Positions 35,978 through 46,326 of a DNA stretch of 64,000 bases are shown here, one piece after another. Made by a program: the position numbers and the translations under genes. Position 1 is the stretch's first letter, and each line of letters begins with the position of its first letter. Source of the DNA: Brasenia schreberi. Lineage: Eukaryota; Streptophyta; Magnoliopsida; Nymphaeales; Cabombaceae. The DNA lies in NCBI GenBank assembly GCA_036023115.1, contig JAYKKT010000089.1, positions 16,610,501 through 16,674,500 of the forward strand, given 5' to 3'. Under the pieces are notes generated by a model. That model saw nothing but the letters and a program-made list of their open reading frames with translations. It was not told where the DNA came from and did no database searches.

Positions 35978-37129
35978 AAAGGGTTGGGCCAGATATTTTA
36001 AATACTAGTGGTTTGGGTAGATTGTGGGCTAGGGGTGGTTTAGGGGTTTAGGGCTAGGTTAGGTGGTTGGGTTTTAGGGTGAGGTTTAGTGAGCTAGGTT
36101 AGGTGATTAGGCTAGTTTTAGGCTAGGTTTAGGGAAATTAACCTAGGTTTAGGGAAGGATTAGGAAAGTGGGTTAGGTGATTAGGTTGGGATTAGGCCGG
36201 GATTAGGGAAGTGGGTTAGGTGATTAGGCTCAGATTAGGGGTGGATTAGGGTGGTAGGCTAGGATTAGGTGTTTTGGGTTAGGTTTAGGTGAAGGAGCTC
36301 CCTTTGCATGGCCCATAGACCTTAACCACCTCATGTTGGTGCAGCCCTAGGTTAGGTTTTGGCTAATTACAAGCTTAAACACACTCAATTAGGCTAACCC
36401 ACATGATTAACCCCAAACTTGACACACAAGTCAAGCTTAATTACAACACTCTTGATATTATCCATCCCCACTCTCTCTCATGCCCATAATCCCACGTGAA
36501 ATTCAAGTGGGCCCCACCTCCATTTATGAGAAGGTGATGTGGGCCATGGATATGGATATTGGATTGGATATCTGGATCCAAATCCAAATCTAAGTCCACA
36601 CATGGGTTTGGATTGGGATCTGGATATATATGGTCCAGATCCAATCCAAACTGAACTTAGACTCCTTCGAGCTGGGTTCGAAACGGACGATTTGTGCGGG
36701 GTCTGACAACATCAGTACTCCGTCTGCGTTGGGTCTTCGCCAACATGGTCGTCCGCCTCCGTTTCTGCCTTCTGGAGATGATTTCAAATGACATTTTGAT
36801 AATAATAGGGTCTTGGACGTTCGAGATCCTGGGGGTATGGATGTGATACAAGAGTTGCTGTGTTGGGCTCGACATGTGCTCCAGTTTCGGGCTCTTCTTA
36901 GCTCTCCTGGTCCTATCTTGATCGGGCCAAGCCGCTTCGGGATTTCAAAAACGTGTTTTAAAAGGTTTTCAAAAGCTATATTATATATTTTTGAAATATA
37001 GAGTTTAAAACATATATACAGGGTTGTCTAGAAGGCTCCTGGGTTTCCAGACTCAAAAATGGCCCTTTGGGGCTGCTTGTACAAAACCAGGTTTGTTTAA
37101 GAAATTCGTGGGATTTTGGGGTGTTTACA

Positions 37130-38090
37130 GATGCCCCTCTTTGGCCTTGTCCAAATAGATTTGGATAAGGGCAAAGATGACAAACACCCCTTTCAATGTC
37201 TCCCTAGATCTATCCACGAAGAATATGGGATCGCCCCAATTTTTTGCAAAATCTCAATTCACAAACTCTGGTAGAAGGAGATATCACGTCAAAGGGTTCT
37301 ACATGGAATCTGGTCCTAAATGGGATCATGTTCATGCAAGTACCATGCGTGGAATGCAAATGACATGGGTGTGGTGCCAAAAGTGGCGACCTCCCAGGGA
37401 CCAGATGTGGTCGAACTCTAGAGACTTACAAGGCCTATTGCTCCAAGTGAGCAAATCCTATGCTATTCGATGTTCGGTTTTCAAAACTTATTTACAAAAG
37501 CTATTTACAAAAGGGACAACTGTCTTGAGCCTCGATCCTAAGGATCTCGAGCTCTTCGTGCTTGCCCTTGTTTGAGTCTCAACACTCGCTTATCTAGCGG
37601 AGGTTTTATAAGAAAACAAGGCATATTTCAAATTCCTACGCCTTACTCGAAACGTCGAATTCTCAAACAAGACGAAATTCAAGTAAGTAAATCCTATTTT
37701 TACTTTAGGATTCCTTGAAATGAACCATGCTTTAGCTTGGGATAAGTCAAGGATGGGAAAGAGATACCACGGTCCCTTCTGAAGCATCCCGTGGTTTAAG
37801 GCATAGAAGGCAGAAAACTGCTCTTTTTGAGCCTTTTGGCTTCTTTTTCCTTTTTTCCATCGAGGGTCTCCCTTTGGGAGTATTTTTTCTTTAATCCCTC
37901 TTTTTTATAAGAGAATCGATTTTTCTTTTAAATTCTGGTTTCTTTCTTTTGAAAAGAGACTTTGAATGGGAAATTCCCTTTTGTTTTGGGCCTTTGTTTT
38001 CCTTTTGGAAGGAGAAGAGAAGAGGGGAGGACTTATCCCAAGCCTACACTCGATCCATTCCAGATCAGCCTATTTAGAAATAGCACGTAC
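37130..38090 (-). other. 3' untranslated region and polypurine tract (minus), truncated
   Basis: In sense it ends CCAAAGAGGGGCATC next to the LTR, with the palindrome CCTTATCCAAATCTATTTGGACAAGG-like (37143-37168) just before. It matches 3922-4763 closely and extends about 100 bp further (to GTACGTGCTATTT in sense) before breaking off against RT1 pro at about 38090. Non-coding; the frame at 37177-37575 is spurious because it also appears, unconserved, in the sister copy. Confidence 0.7.
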
Positions 38091-38287
38091 CACATACAAG
38101 AGTCTAAGGGCACAAAATTAGGGTCTCGTAGAGCCCATATTGCCCAAGGCCAACCCAAGCCAATATGGGATCGGCTATACTCCTAGCATACCACCAGAGC
38201 CACCCCCTGTGACCACTTGGGTCAAGGGTGCCCTAGACCCTACCCAAGCAGAAACCTACGATTTAGACCTCTTGTTTAGAGTCTAAC
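38091..38287 (+). pseudogene. RT1 gag-pro tail
   Basis: Starts at the YKSL position of the tail (ACAAGAGTCTAAGGGC) and runs to YDLDLLFRV and the TAA within CTAAC (38283-38287). It is clearly more diverged from RT2, RT3 and RT4 than those are from each other. The upstream part of pro and gag is missing. Confidence 0.7.
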
Positions 38288-38308
38288 CCGTTGCGTTTTC
38301 TTTTATAG
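38283..38308 (+). promoter_or_regulatory. Splice-acceptor-like site between pro and pol (RT1)
   Basis: CTAAC, then CGTTGCGTTTTCTTTTATAG before GTGTGATGG. This is the strongest version in the window, with a T-rich tract and a TATAG acceptor. Confidence 0.45.
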
Positions 38309-40747
38309 GTGTGATGGAAGATCCCTCATCCAAAAACACAAAAAAATTGAAAAAACTCAAAATTCAAAAATTTGAAAAACCCCAAAAACCAAAAACATTT
38401 GAAAAGGATGAAAAACACAAAAAAAAGAGTTGTTTGTATAGCTCCTAAAGTTCTGGTTTTACAAAAACCCAAAAAAATCGAAAATTTAGAAAATATCAAA
38501 AACAAAACCTTGTATATAGCTGCTCCTGGTAAAAACTTGGAAAAAGCCAAGGATTTTAAAAGAAACGTTGTCTTCATAACAAGACCAAAAATTTCGAAAC
38601 CCATAGAAATCTCAAGTCAAAAACCAGGTATTTTCAATATCCATGCATCAAATTCCCTAAGATCTGTAGATCTCGAGAATGATCGAAGCCCGGAGGTGGA
38701 TCTCCTTGAGGAGGATCCCACTTCTGAGCTCCCAGAATTTCATAAAATTCTTGATTTTGAAAAACCCTCGAATTCAGTAGGAGAAGATTTCATAGAGATA
38801 AACTTAGGGAGTGATTCAAATCCCAAACTCATTAAGGTAGGCGCATGTTTGCATGAGCATGAAAGATCATCATTCATTGCATTTTTGAAAACCTACTTAG
38901 ATGTGTTTGCATGGACGTACGAAGACATACCGGGTATAGACCCCCAAGTTGTAGAGCATCGTCTTCCCTTAGATTCGGATGCAAAACCCATAAAACAAAA
39001 GCTTAGGAAAATACATCCGAACATACACTCACAAGTCAAAGAGGGTTTAGAAGATCTGTTAAAAGCCGGATTTATAAAACCCATTGCGTATTCTAATTGG
39101 TTATCCAATATAGTAGTTCGAAAAACCAGTGGGAAGATTCGAATATGCATCGATTTCAGAAACCTGAATAAGGCCATGCCAAAAGACAATTTCCCTTTAC
39201 CAAACATTGATTTGACAGTCGATAGTACTGCAAATCATGAGATGTTTTCATTCATGGATGGCTATTCAGGGTATAATCAAATCAAATTAGCCCCACGAGA
39301 TCAGGCTAAAACTGCTTTCACAACCCCATGGGGCACGTACTGCTATACATTCATGCCCTTTGGTTTGAAAAATGCTGGCGCCACCTACCAAAGAGCTATG
39401 ACTATGATCTTTCATGATCAAATTCATGAGCTCGAAGAGGTATATGTGGATGATCTCTTGGCTAAGTCAAAGACTCGATGCACTCATATCGAATGCTTGC
39501 AAAAGATTTTCGAAAGGCTTAGACTTTACAAAGTAAAGCTAAACCCTCAAAAGTGCGTATTGAGAGTAGAATCCGGAAAGCTTTTAGGATTTATGGTGAG
39601 CCAAAGGGGCATAGAAGTCGACCCCTCTAAGTGTCGAGCCATCATAGACATGGCTCCACCCTCCAATCTCACGCAAATTCGTATCCTCCAAGGTCAACTC
39701 CAATTCATTCGCAGGTTTATTTCAAACCTGGCAACTAGATGTGAACCCTTCAACAAACTATTGAGAAAAGGGACAAAATTTTTGTGGGATGACGAATGCC
39801 AAAAGTCTTTTGAAAGATTAAAAGCATACTTAGTTAATCCCCCTATTTTAAACCCTCCAAAGCATGGAAAACCTCTTCTGCTTTACATTTCTGTGCATGC
39901 AAATACTTTGGCTGCCGTGTTAGCCCAATACGAAGATGATACCCACAAGGAGTATGCCATATATTATATTTTGAAAACCCTCCTGGCTTATGAGAGGAAT
40001 TACCAAGCCATGGAGAAGACGTGCTTGGCCTTGGTATGGGCCTGCCAAAAATTTCGACACTACTTCCTAGATCACGAGATCTGGATAGTGTCCAAGCTTG
40101 ACCCAATCAAGCACTTGTTCGAAAAACCCATCCTCACGGGTAGGTTGGGCAAATGGCAACTCCTCCTAATGGTGTATGACTTGAAATACCATCACCAGAT
40201 CTCCGTTAATGGGAAAGCCCTAGCAGACTACGTGGTTGACTTCCCCTTAGAGGATGCGTATCCCACACTTGATGATGAAGGCATATTGTTAAACCAATTT
40301 CAAAACCACATTTTGGCAAATTCTTTTGAAAACCAAGTGTGGAAAATGCACTTCGATGGGCCACGAAACCAAAGAGGGGCTGGTGCCGAGGTCATCCTCA
40401 TATCCCCTCAAAAGGGAGAGATACCCATAGCCATTCGCCTAGATTTCGATTGTTCCAACAACATAGCTGGGTATGAAGCACTCATACAAGGTTTAAAAGT
40501 TTCGAAAACTCTAGGGGCAGCATGCATTGAGGTCTTTGGAGATTCATTACTCGTTATAAACCAAGTTTTAAAAGTTTGGCAAGTTAAAAACGAAAAGCTT
40601 CTTCCATATCATGAGTTGGCCACTCGATTGGTCGAATCCTTCCAATCATGTGCACTCACACATGTAGGAAGAGAGGATAATGGTATTGTCGATGCCCTCT
40701 CATCCTTGGGTTCAGCCGTAAGGGTCGATCCCACTTCAGGAACCTGA
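38309..40747 (+). pseudogene. RT1 pol: reverse transcriptase and both RNase H regions
   Basis: The natural start is V-M-E-D-P after the acceptor. A shift in the lysine-rich N-terminus near 38400-38425 moves the frame to the long one (38372-40747). Domains: linker with LPLDSDAKPIKQK, reverse transcriptase with IRICIDFRNLNKA, FMDGYSGYNQI and YVDDLLAKS (about 39445-39471), gypsy RNase H with the first aspartate missing (LYISVHANTLAA), and archaeal-type RNase H with MHFDGP, YEALIQGL, VFGDSLLVINQ and REDNGIVDALSSLG. It ends at TGA (40745-40747) where RT2 has AGA. It is the longest reading frame in the window. Confidence 0.88.
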
Positions 40748-42074
40748 TCCTTAGAGATATGGCATGCACCCACTCCATCCACACACGATTTGGAAATTTG
40801 CCAAAATGACCCAGATTCTGATAAAAAACCTTGGTTTTATGACATAAAAGGCTTTTTAGAAAATGGGGGATTTGTTGAACACATTCAAGGATAAGTCATT
40901 CATCCAGAAAATTTCTACCCACTATGCAATTTTAGGTGGGGTTTTGTACAAAAAAAGTTTTACCGGCATCTTACGGAGGTGTGTCGACCTAGAGGAGGCC
41001 AGGATTATAATGCATGAATTCCACGATGGAGAATGTGGAGGTCATGTTAATGCCAATATGATGGCGATGAAAATACTTAGAGCGGGTTATTTTTGGTCCA
41101 CTCTGAAAAAGGATTGCCACGATCATGTTAGGAAGTGTCATCCATGTCAAGTGCATGGGCACGCCATTCATATCCCCTCATCTTCACTGTATTCCGTGGT
41201 CAGCCCCTGGCCATTTACCATGTGAGCGTTTGATATTGTAGGACCAATATTTCCAAAGACATTGAATGGGCATAGGTTCATTTTAGCAGCCACTAAATAC
41301 TTTTCCAAATGGGTCGAAGCCACCTCCCTGACCAATGTCCAAGGGCAACATGTGGTGACTTTCATTAGAAAAAATATCTTGGCTCGATTTGGAGTTCCAA
41401 GAGACCTTGTGTTCGATAATGGCACCCCATTCAAAAACGAGCGGATGGTCAAGTTGTGCAACACCGACGGCATAACTCACAACTTCTCATCACCTTACTA
41501 CCCTCAAGGCAACGACTAAGCTGAAGCCACGAATAAGACTCTCATTAGCATTATTGAGAAAACCTTAGAAAAGGATAGGACATGGCATGAGAAGCTGGAT
41601 GAAGCCTTATGGGCTTATAGGACTTCCATTCGGACTCCCACGAATGCCATGCCATTTGAGTTGGTCTATGGCACAAACGCCATAATCCCCATTCATACAA
41701 GGTTGCATTCATTTCATACATCCATTGCACTCGACCTCCTCCTAGAGACGCTTCAGCATGCTAGGATGGCCGAACTAGATTTGTTTAATGAGAGGCGACT
41801 CCTTGCTATGGATCATGCTCATGCATACCAACAAAGGATAGCCCAACACTATGAGAAACATATGAAACCTCGCCACTTTGAAGTGAGAGATCTCATTTTG
41901 AAAATCATCCACTATCGTGGCCCACATCCACTTGGAAAGTGGTGGCCCAAGTGGGATGGCCCTTATGTTGTGCGTGGAACCACCACAAACAACTCTTATT
42001 GGTTGATCGATGTAGAAGGTAGGAATTTAGCAGATCCTATCAATATTCAATACTTAAAGAAGTATCATGTGTAG
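40748..42074 (+). pseudogene. RT1 pol: integrase
   Basis: Integrase inserts the DNA copy and makes the 5-bp duplication. The zinc region ends CHDHVRKCHPCQ. The catalytic blocks are FDIVGPIF after a TGA at about 41223 (Trp codon in RT2), LVFDNGTPF, and YYPQGND followed by TAA at 41518 just before the catalytic glutamate, which replaces the GQ-AEATNK stretch. A frameshift also lies near 40860. The C-terminus is complete here (RGPHPLGKWWPKWDGPY to LKKYHV), with no chromodomain. It shows what is missing from RT2. Confidence 0.85.
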
Positions 42075-43240
42075 GGTCTAAGTTAAATTCTCATTTTTGA
42101 AAATATTTTAGGGAGATTTACTTTGAAACTTCGAAAGAAAGGATCAAAGGCGAATTGGGTGACCCTGAATGAGAGAATTCACACTTGCGAAAAAGTGGAG
42201 CTTTCCAAATACGTGGTTACATTTCAAAATCCTTCTTCTTACAAAGAAAGGCCTAGTTCAATATAGCAAAATACTTGCAAGTAGTACGTGCTATTTCTAA
42301 ATAGGCTGATCTGGAATGGATCGAGTATGACCTTGGGATAAGTCTTCCCCTCTTCTCTTCTCCTTCCAAAAGGAAAATATGGCCAAAAACAAAGGGAAAT
42401 CCCCACCAAAATCCCTTTCCCAAAGAAAGAAACCTGAGTCAAAAGTAAAAAAATCGATGCTTCTATGGAAAAGAGGGATTAAAGAAAAAATACTCCCAAA
42501 GGGAGACCCTCCATGAAAAAAGAAAGAAAATGCCAAAAAGCTCAAGAAGAGCAGTTTTCCGCCTTCTATGCCTAAAACCACGGGATGCTTCAGAAGGGAC
42601 CTTGGTATCTCTTTCCCATCCCTACAACTTATCCCAAGTAAAACATGGTTCATTTCAAGGAGTCCTAAAGTAAAAATAGGATTTACTTACTTGAATTTCA
42701 TTTTGTTTGAGAATTCGACGTTTCGAGTAAGGCATAGGAATTTTGAAATTTAGCTTATTTTCTTATAAAACCTCCGCTAGATTAGCGGGTGTCAAGACTC
42801 AAGCGAAGGCAAACACAAGGAGCCAAAGGTCCTTAGGATCGAGGCTAAAAGCAGTTTCCCTCTTGTAAATAGATTTTGAAAACTCGAACATCGAGCAACA
42901 TAAGGCCTGCTCACTTGAAGCAGCAGGTCTTCATAAGTCTCAAAAGTTCAACCATACCATCTGGTCTCTGGGAGGTCGCCCATCTTGGCGTCTCATCCAT
43001 GTCATGCACTTGCATACACATTAACACTTTATAATATGATCCCCATTTAGGACCAGGAACCCATAGAAAAGTTCCCCTTTGGCGTTATATCTCCTCCTAC
43101 CAGGTTTTAAAGAAAGGTTTTTGCCCAAAAATTGGGACGATCCCATATTTTTTAGAATAGATCCAGGGAGACATTGAACAGGGGTGTTGTCGTCTTTGCC
43201 AATATCCAAATCAATTTGGATAATGCCAAAGAAGGGCATC
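42075..43240 (+). other. RT1 3' untranslated region and polypurine tract
   Basis: Non-coding sequence between the pol stop and the 3' LTR. It ends with a near-perfect palindrome (ATATCCAAATCAATTTGGATAAT, 43202-43223 region) and the polypurine tract GCCAAAGAAGGGCATC (to 43240). It is collinear with the minus-strand copies at 3922-4763 and 37130-38090 at lower identity. Confidence 0.75.
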
Positions 43241-46200
43241 TGTAAGCACCCTAAAATCCCACGACTTTCTAGAAACATACCTGGTTTACAAAACTAGCCC
43301 CAAAGGGCCATTTTGAGTCTGGAAACCCAGGAGCCTTCCAGAAACCCTATACATATTCGAAAACATATACATACTTTTTAAACTCTGTACATATTGCTTT
43401 TAATCCTGTAAATAGTGTTTTGAAACCCTTTATCAAATAGGAGTTTTTGAAACCCGGGCTAAGCCCCACTTTCCCAAAAGCCCAAGGTGAACAGGTGGAG
43501 CATGCGAAGACGATACCTGATCCAGAAATAGCCCAGCAAGCCGGTCACGAAGGCCAATACCAAAAGTAGCTTCAGAAGTTTGTTCTGAAGCCCAAAAGAG
43601 CAACCTGGCCTAATAAAAGCCAGGTTTAAAAGGCGAAAGGAAGGCCCAGGCATGAAGCAGATGGCAAGCCCGGAGCACCAGAAAGCCAGATCAACCATTC
43701 TCACTCAAGCATCCCGAATCTGAACCAGGAAGACCAAAAATGAGCAAAAACGAAGTTCAAAAGGCAAAAAGGAGTATGGACGACATAGATTGGGGAAACC
43801 CAACACCAGACGAGTCACTGATGAAACTAGGGCCCGCACAAATCATTCGCCTAGAGAAGCCAAGAAGGACTATCCAGAGAAATTTTGATTTGGATCTGGA
43901 CCAAAAATATCCAGATCCAAATCCATATAGTGAATAGTGTTTGGATTTGGATTGGATCCAAATAGTGTTTGGATTGGATCGGATCTGGATCAAAATATCC
44001 AGATCCATATTCATAATCGGATACGGATCTTAAAATATCTGAGATCCAAGATTCATATCTAAATAGTGTTTGGATTTGGGTCTGGATCCAGATCTCAAAC
44101 CCAAACCCAAATCCAAGACCCACCTCAAATGCATATAAATAGAGGTGAGGGGTCCATTACAAGGGGTTCATATAAATAATTGGGAGGAGAGAGAGTGAGA
44201 GAGTGACCTAGCCATGTAGGCTCATTGGGTGAGGTGGGTTCAAGCCATGTGGGCTAATCGGGTCTAGACCAAGGAAGGCTGCAACCGTGGTGAAGTGGGC
44301 TCAAGCCAAGAAGGACCGGCTCTAAGAGGTAGGTTTCTAAACCTAACCCCAAGCTAGCCGACCCCACCTAGCTGGACCACCTAGACCCTAACCAACTAGC
44401 CCTAAGCTAACCATAGTTCACCCTAACTAAATCCCTAACTAACTAGAACCCAAACCACTAGCCCAACCTACCCCAAACCACTAGCCTAGCCCACAATATC
44501 CCCTAAACCGACCTAAACTAGTTGCAGCCACCCCCATCCTAAACCATTAAATCCTAGCCCACAATATATCCCAACCCACCTAATATAAATATCTAGCCCC
44601 AGCCCATCTAACCGACCTTAGTTCCTAACCAAACCCAGCCACACCCTAACTACCTAATCCTAACTGACCTTGGTGATTAGCGAAGCCCACAACCATTAGT
44701 CCCGAGCTCCCTCCTTCCCAGCCACCATCACCTGCCATCCTTCCTTCCACCCGACTCCCCTAGGACAGCAGCACCTGCCGCCTCCTTCCCAGCCAGCAGC
44801 AGCTGTCACCTCCCTTCCACCTGGCTCCCCTAGGATAGCAGCACCTGTCACCTCCTTCCTAGCCAGCACCACCTGCCGCCTCCTTCCCAACCAGCAGCAG
44901 CTGCCACCTCCCTTCCACCCGGCTTCCCTAGTCGTCCAGCCGACCAGCACCTACCCAGCCGACCAGCCCCTTCCTTCTTTTCCCTTTCATCCCTTACCTT
45001 ACCTCCCTTACCAGCTAACCAACCCCTAACTCCCAGCCGACCAGCCCCTAACACCCAACTCCCTCAGCCATACCCTAGCTATCTTTTGCCTTAAACCCTA
45101 ACCTAGCACCTTAGTACAACCCGGCCAGCACCCCTACGTGTTCCTAAACACCCCCGAGCCCCAGTCTCTCTCAAAACTACCTAAAGGGAACCCCTCTTGG
45201 CTGCCCAAAGCGAATCACAAGCCCAAAATTCGAGCAAGTTGAAGACGGACCAGCTATTTATGAGTATCTAAACTTGGTCTATTACATTAACTTGCTTTAT
45301 ATTCAATTAAATTTTGATATTGGGTTGTAATAAAGGAGCGTAGTCTCCCCCCAAGATGTAATATTGATGTATGACACACAAGCACATACGTGCACTTGAG
45401 CTTTAGCTCTTAATTGTACATCAAGCACCCACGTGTACTTGAGCCTTTCCGCTCTTAGTTGCACACTTTTGCACACAAATGGGCCTTGGCAGCCCCTAAG
45501 ATATAGCTCTATTTATATAAATTCAGCTGCGTGGGTTTACATTTAAGTTGTGTACGTTGTCTTTCAATTCCACACTCACACACATTGAGCTTTCGCTCTT
45601 ACTCCCAAGACTCTAATAAGAGCCATATTGCAATTCAATTTGGGGTTTTGTTTTCAAGTTGTGTGCGTTGTCTTTCAATTCCACACTCACACACATTGAG
45701 CTTTCGCTCTTACTCCCAAGACTCTAATAAGAGCCATATTGCAATTCAATTTGGGTTTTTACATTCCAAGTCATGTGAGTTGTCTTTACATATATACACA
45801 ACACCCACGCACACGTTGGCGACCTTCGGGCTCATATATATATAGTTGTATTTTCCTTCTGTTATGTCTTTAAATTTCGGGTTTTAAGGTTCAGCCGTGT
45901 AAGTTGCATTTCAATTTATACACGGCATACACTTACACAATTGAGCCTTTTCACTCTTAAGATATAGCTATATTTCCCTTTTGCAATTTCCCTTTTGAAA
46001 TTTCCCTTCAGCTATGTCTTTTAATTTCGGGTTTTCCCATTCAGTTGTGTGAGTTTGCATTGCATATTCGCCATACCACGAGCTAGGGCGCATACTTGCT
46101 TCCAAGCAAACCCCATACACCTGTGCAAAAATCACCCATACTTAGGCACTTGATGCCCACATCTCACGCCTAAAATTGGCTAAAACCCAAGACATAGGAA

Positions 46201-46326
46201 ACGTGCAAATCCCACGTTAATAAAATCTGCAACAAGACAAGTAAAACCGATCAAACAGTTTGCATACTTTTCAGAAAGGTCATGTTTGCTCAAAATCGAC
46301 TTTTGAAAGCGTACAAACTAACCCTT
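43241..46326 (+). mobile_element. RT1 3' LTR, first part (interrupted by RT6)
   Basis: Starts TGTAAGCACC right after the PPT. It contains the U3 inverted repeat GATTTGGATCTGGA / TCCAGATCCAAATC (about 43886-43922), TATA box (44134-44142), CTAACC-rich leader, an AGCAGCAGCTGCC-like purine/pyrimidine repeat (44760-44930), the GGGG box (45319-45360), GAGC units (45380-45950) and the start of the terminal hairpin. It stops at CCCTT (46322-46326), the RT6 target duplication, and resumes at 56237. Total length about 3.29 kb. Confidence 0.9.
44134..44142 (+). promoter_or_regulatory. TATA box of RT1 3' LTR
   Basis: TATAAATAG followed by AGGTGAGG, as in S2 and RT6. Confidence 0.6.

Larger units (their letters stand above)
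33612..37129 (-). mobile_element. LTR (minus) with PBS on one side and PPT on the other
   Basis: 3518 bp, plus-strand TGTACACGCG to GTGTTTACA. Left is a PBS and leader, as for a 5' LTR. Right is a polypurine tract and 3' UTR, as for a 3' LTR. This order arises when two elements share an LTR after unequal recombination or in a tandem copy. It is very similar to LTR 452-3921 except for the 3355-3650 block, and it carries a 57-bp tandem duplication (35864-35977). It contains the GGGG box (34871-34920, GGAG changed to GCAG-like), TATA (35830-35837, minus), GAGC units (34255-34720) and the PBS-like decamer (33699-33708). Confidence 0.85.

Noticed and set aside
42000..42074. A chromodomain at the end of integrase
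   Set aside because: The integrase end (GKWWPKWDGPY to LKKYHV) stops soon after the C-terminal domain; nothing chromodomain-like follows, as expected for the Tat lineage.
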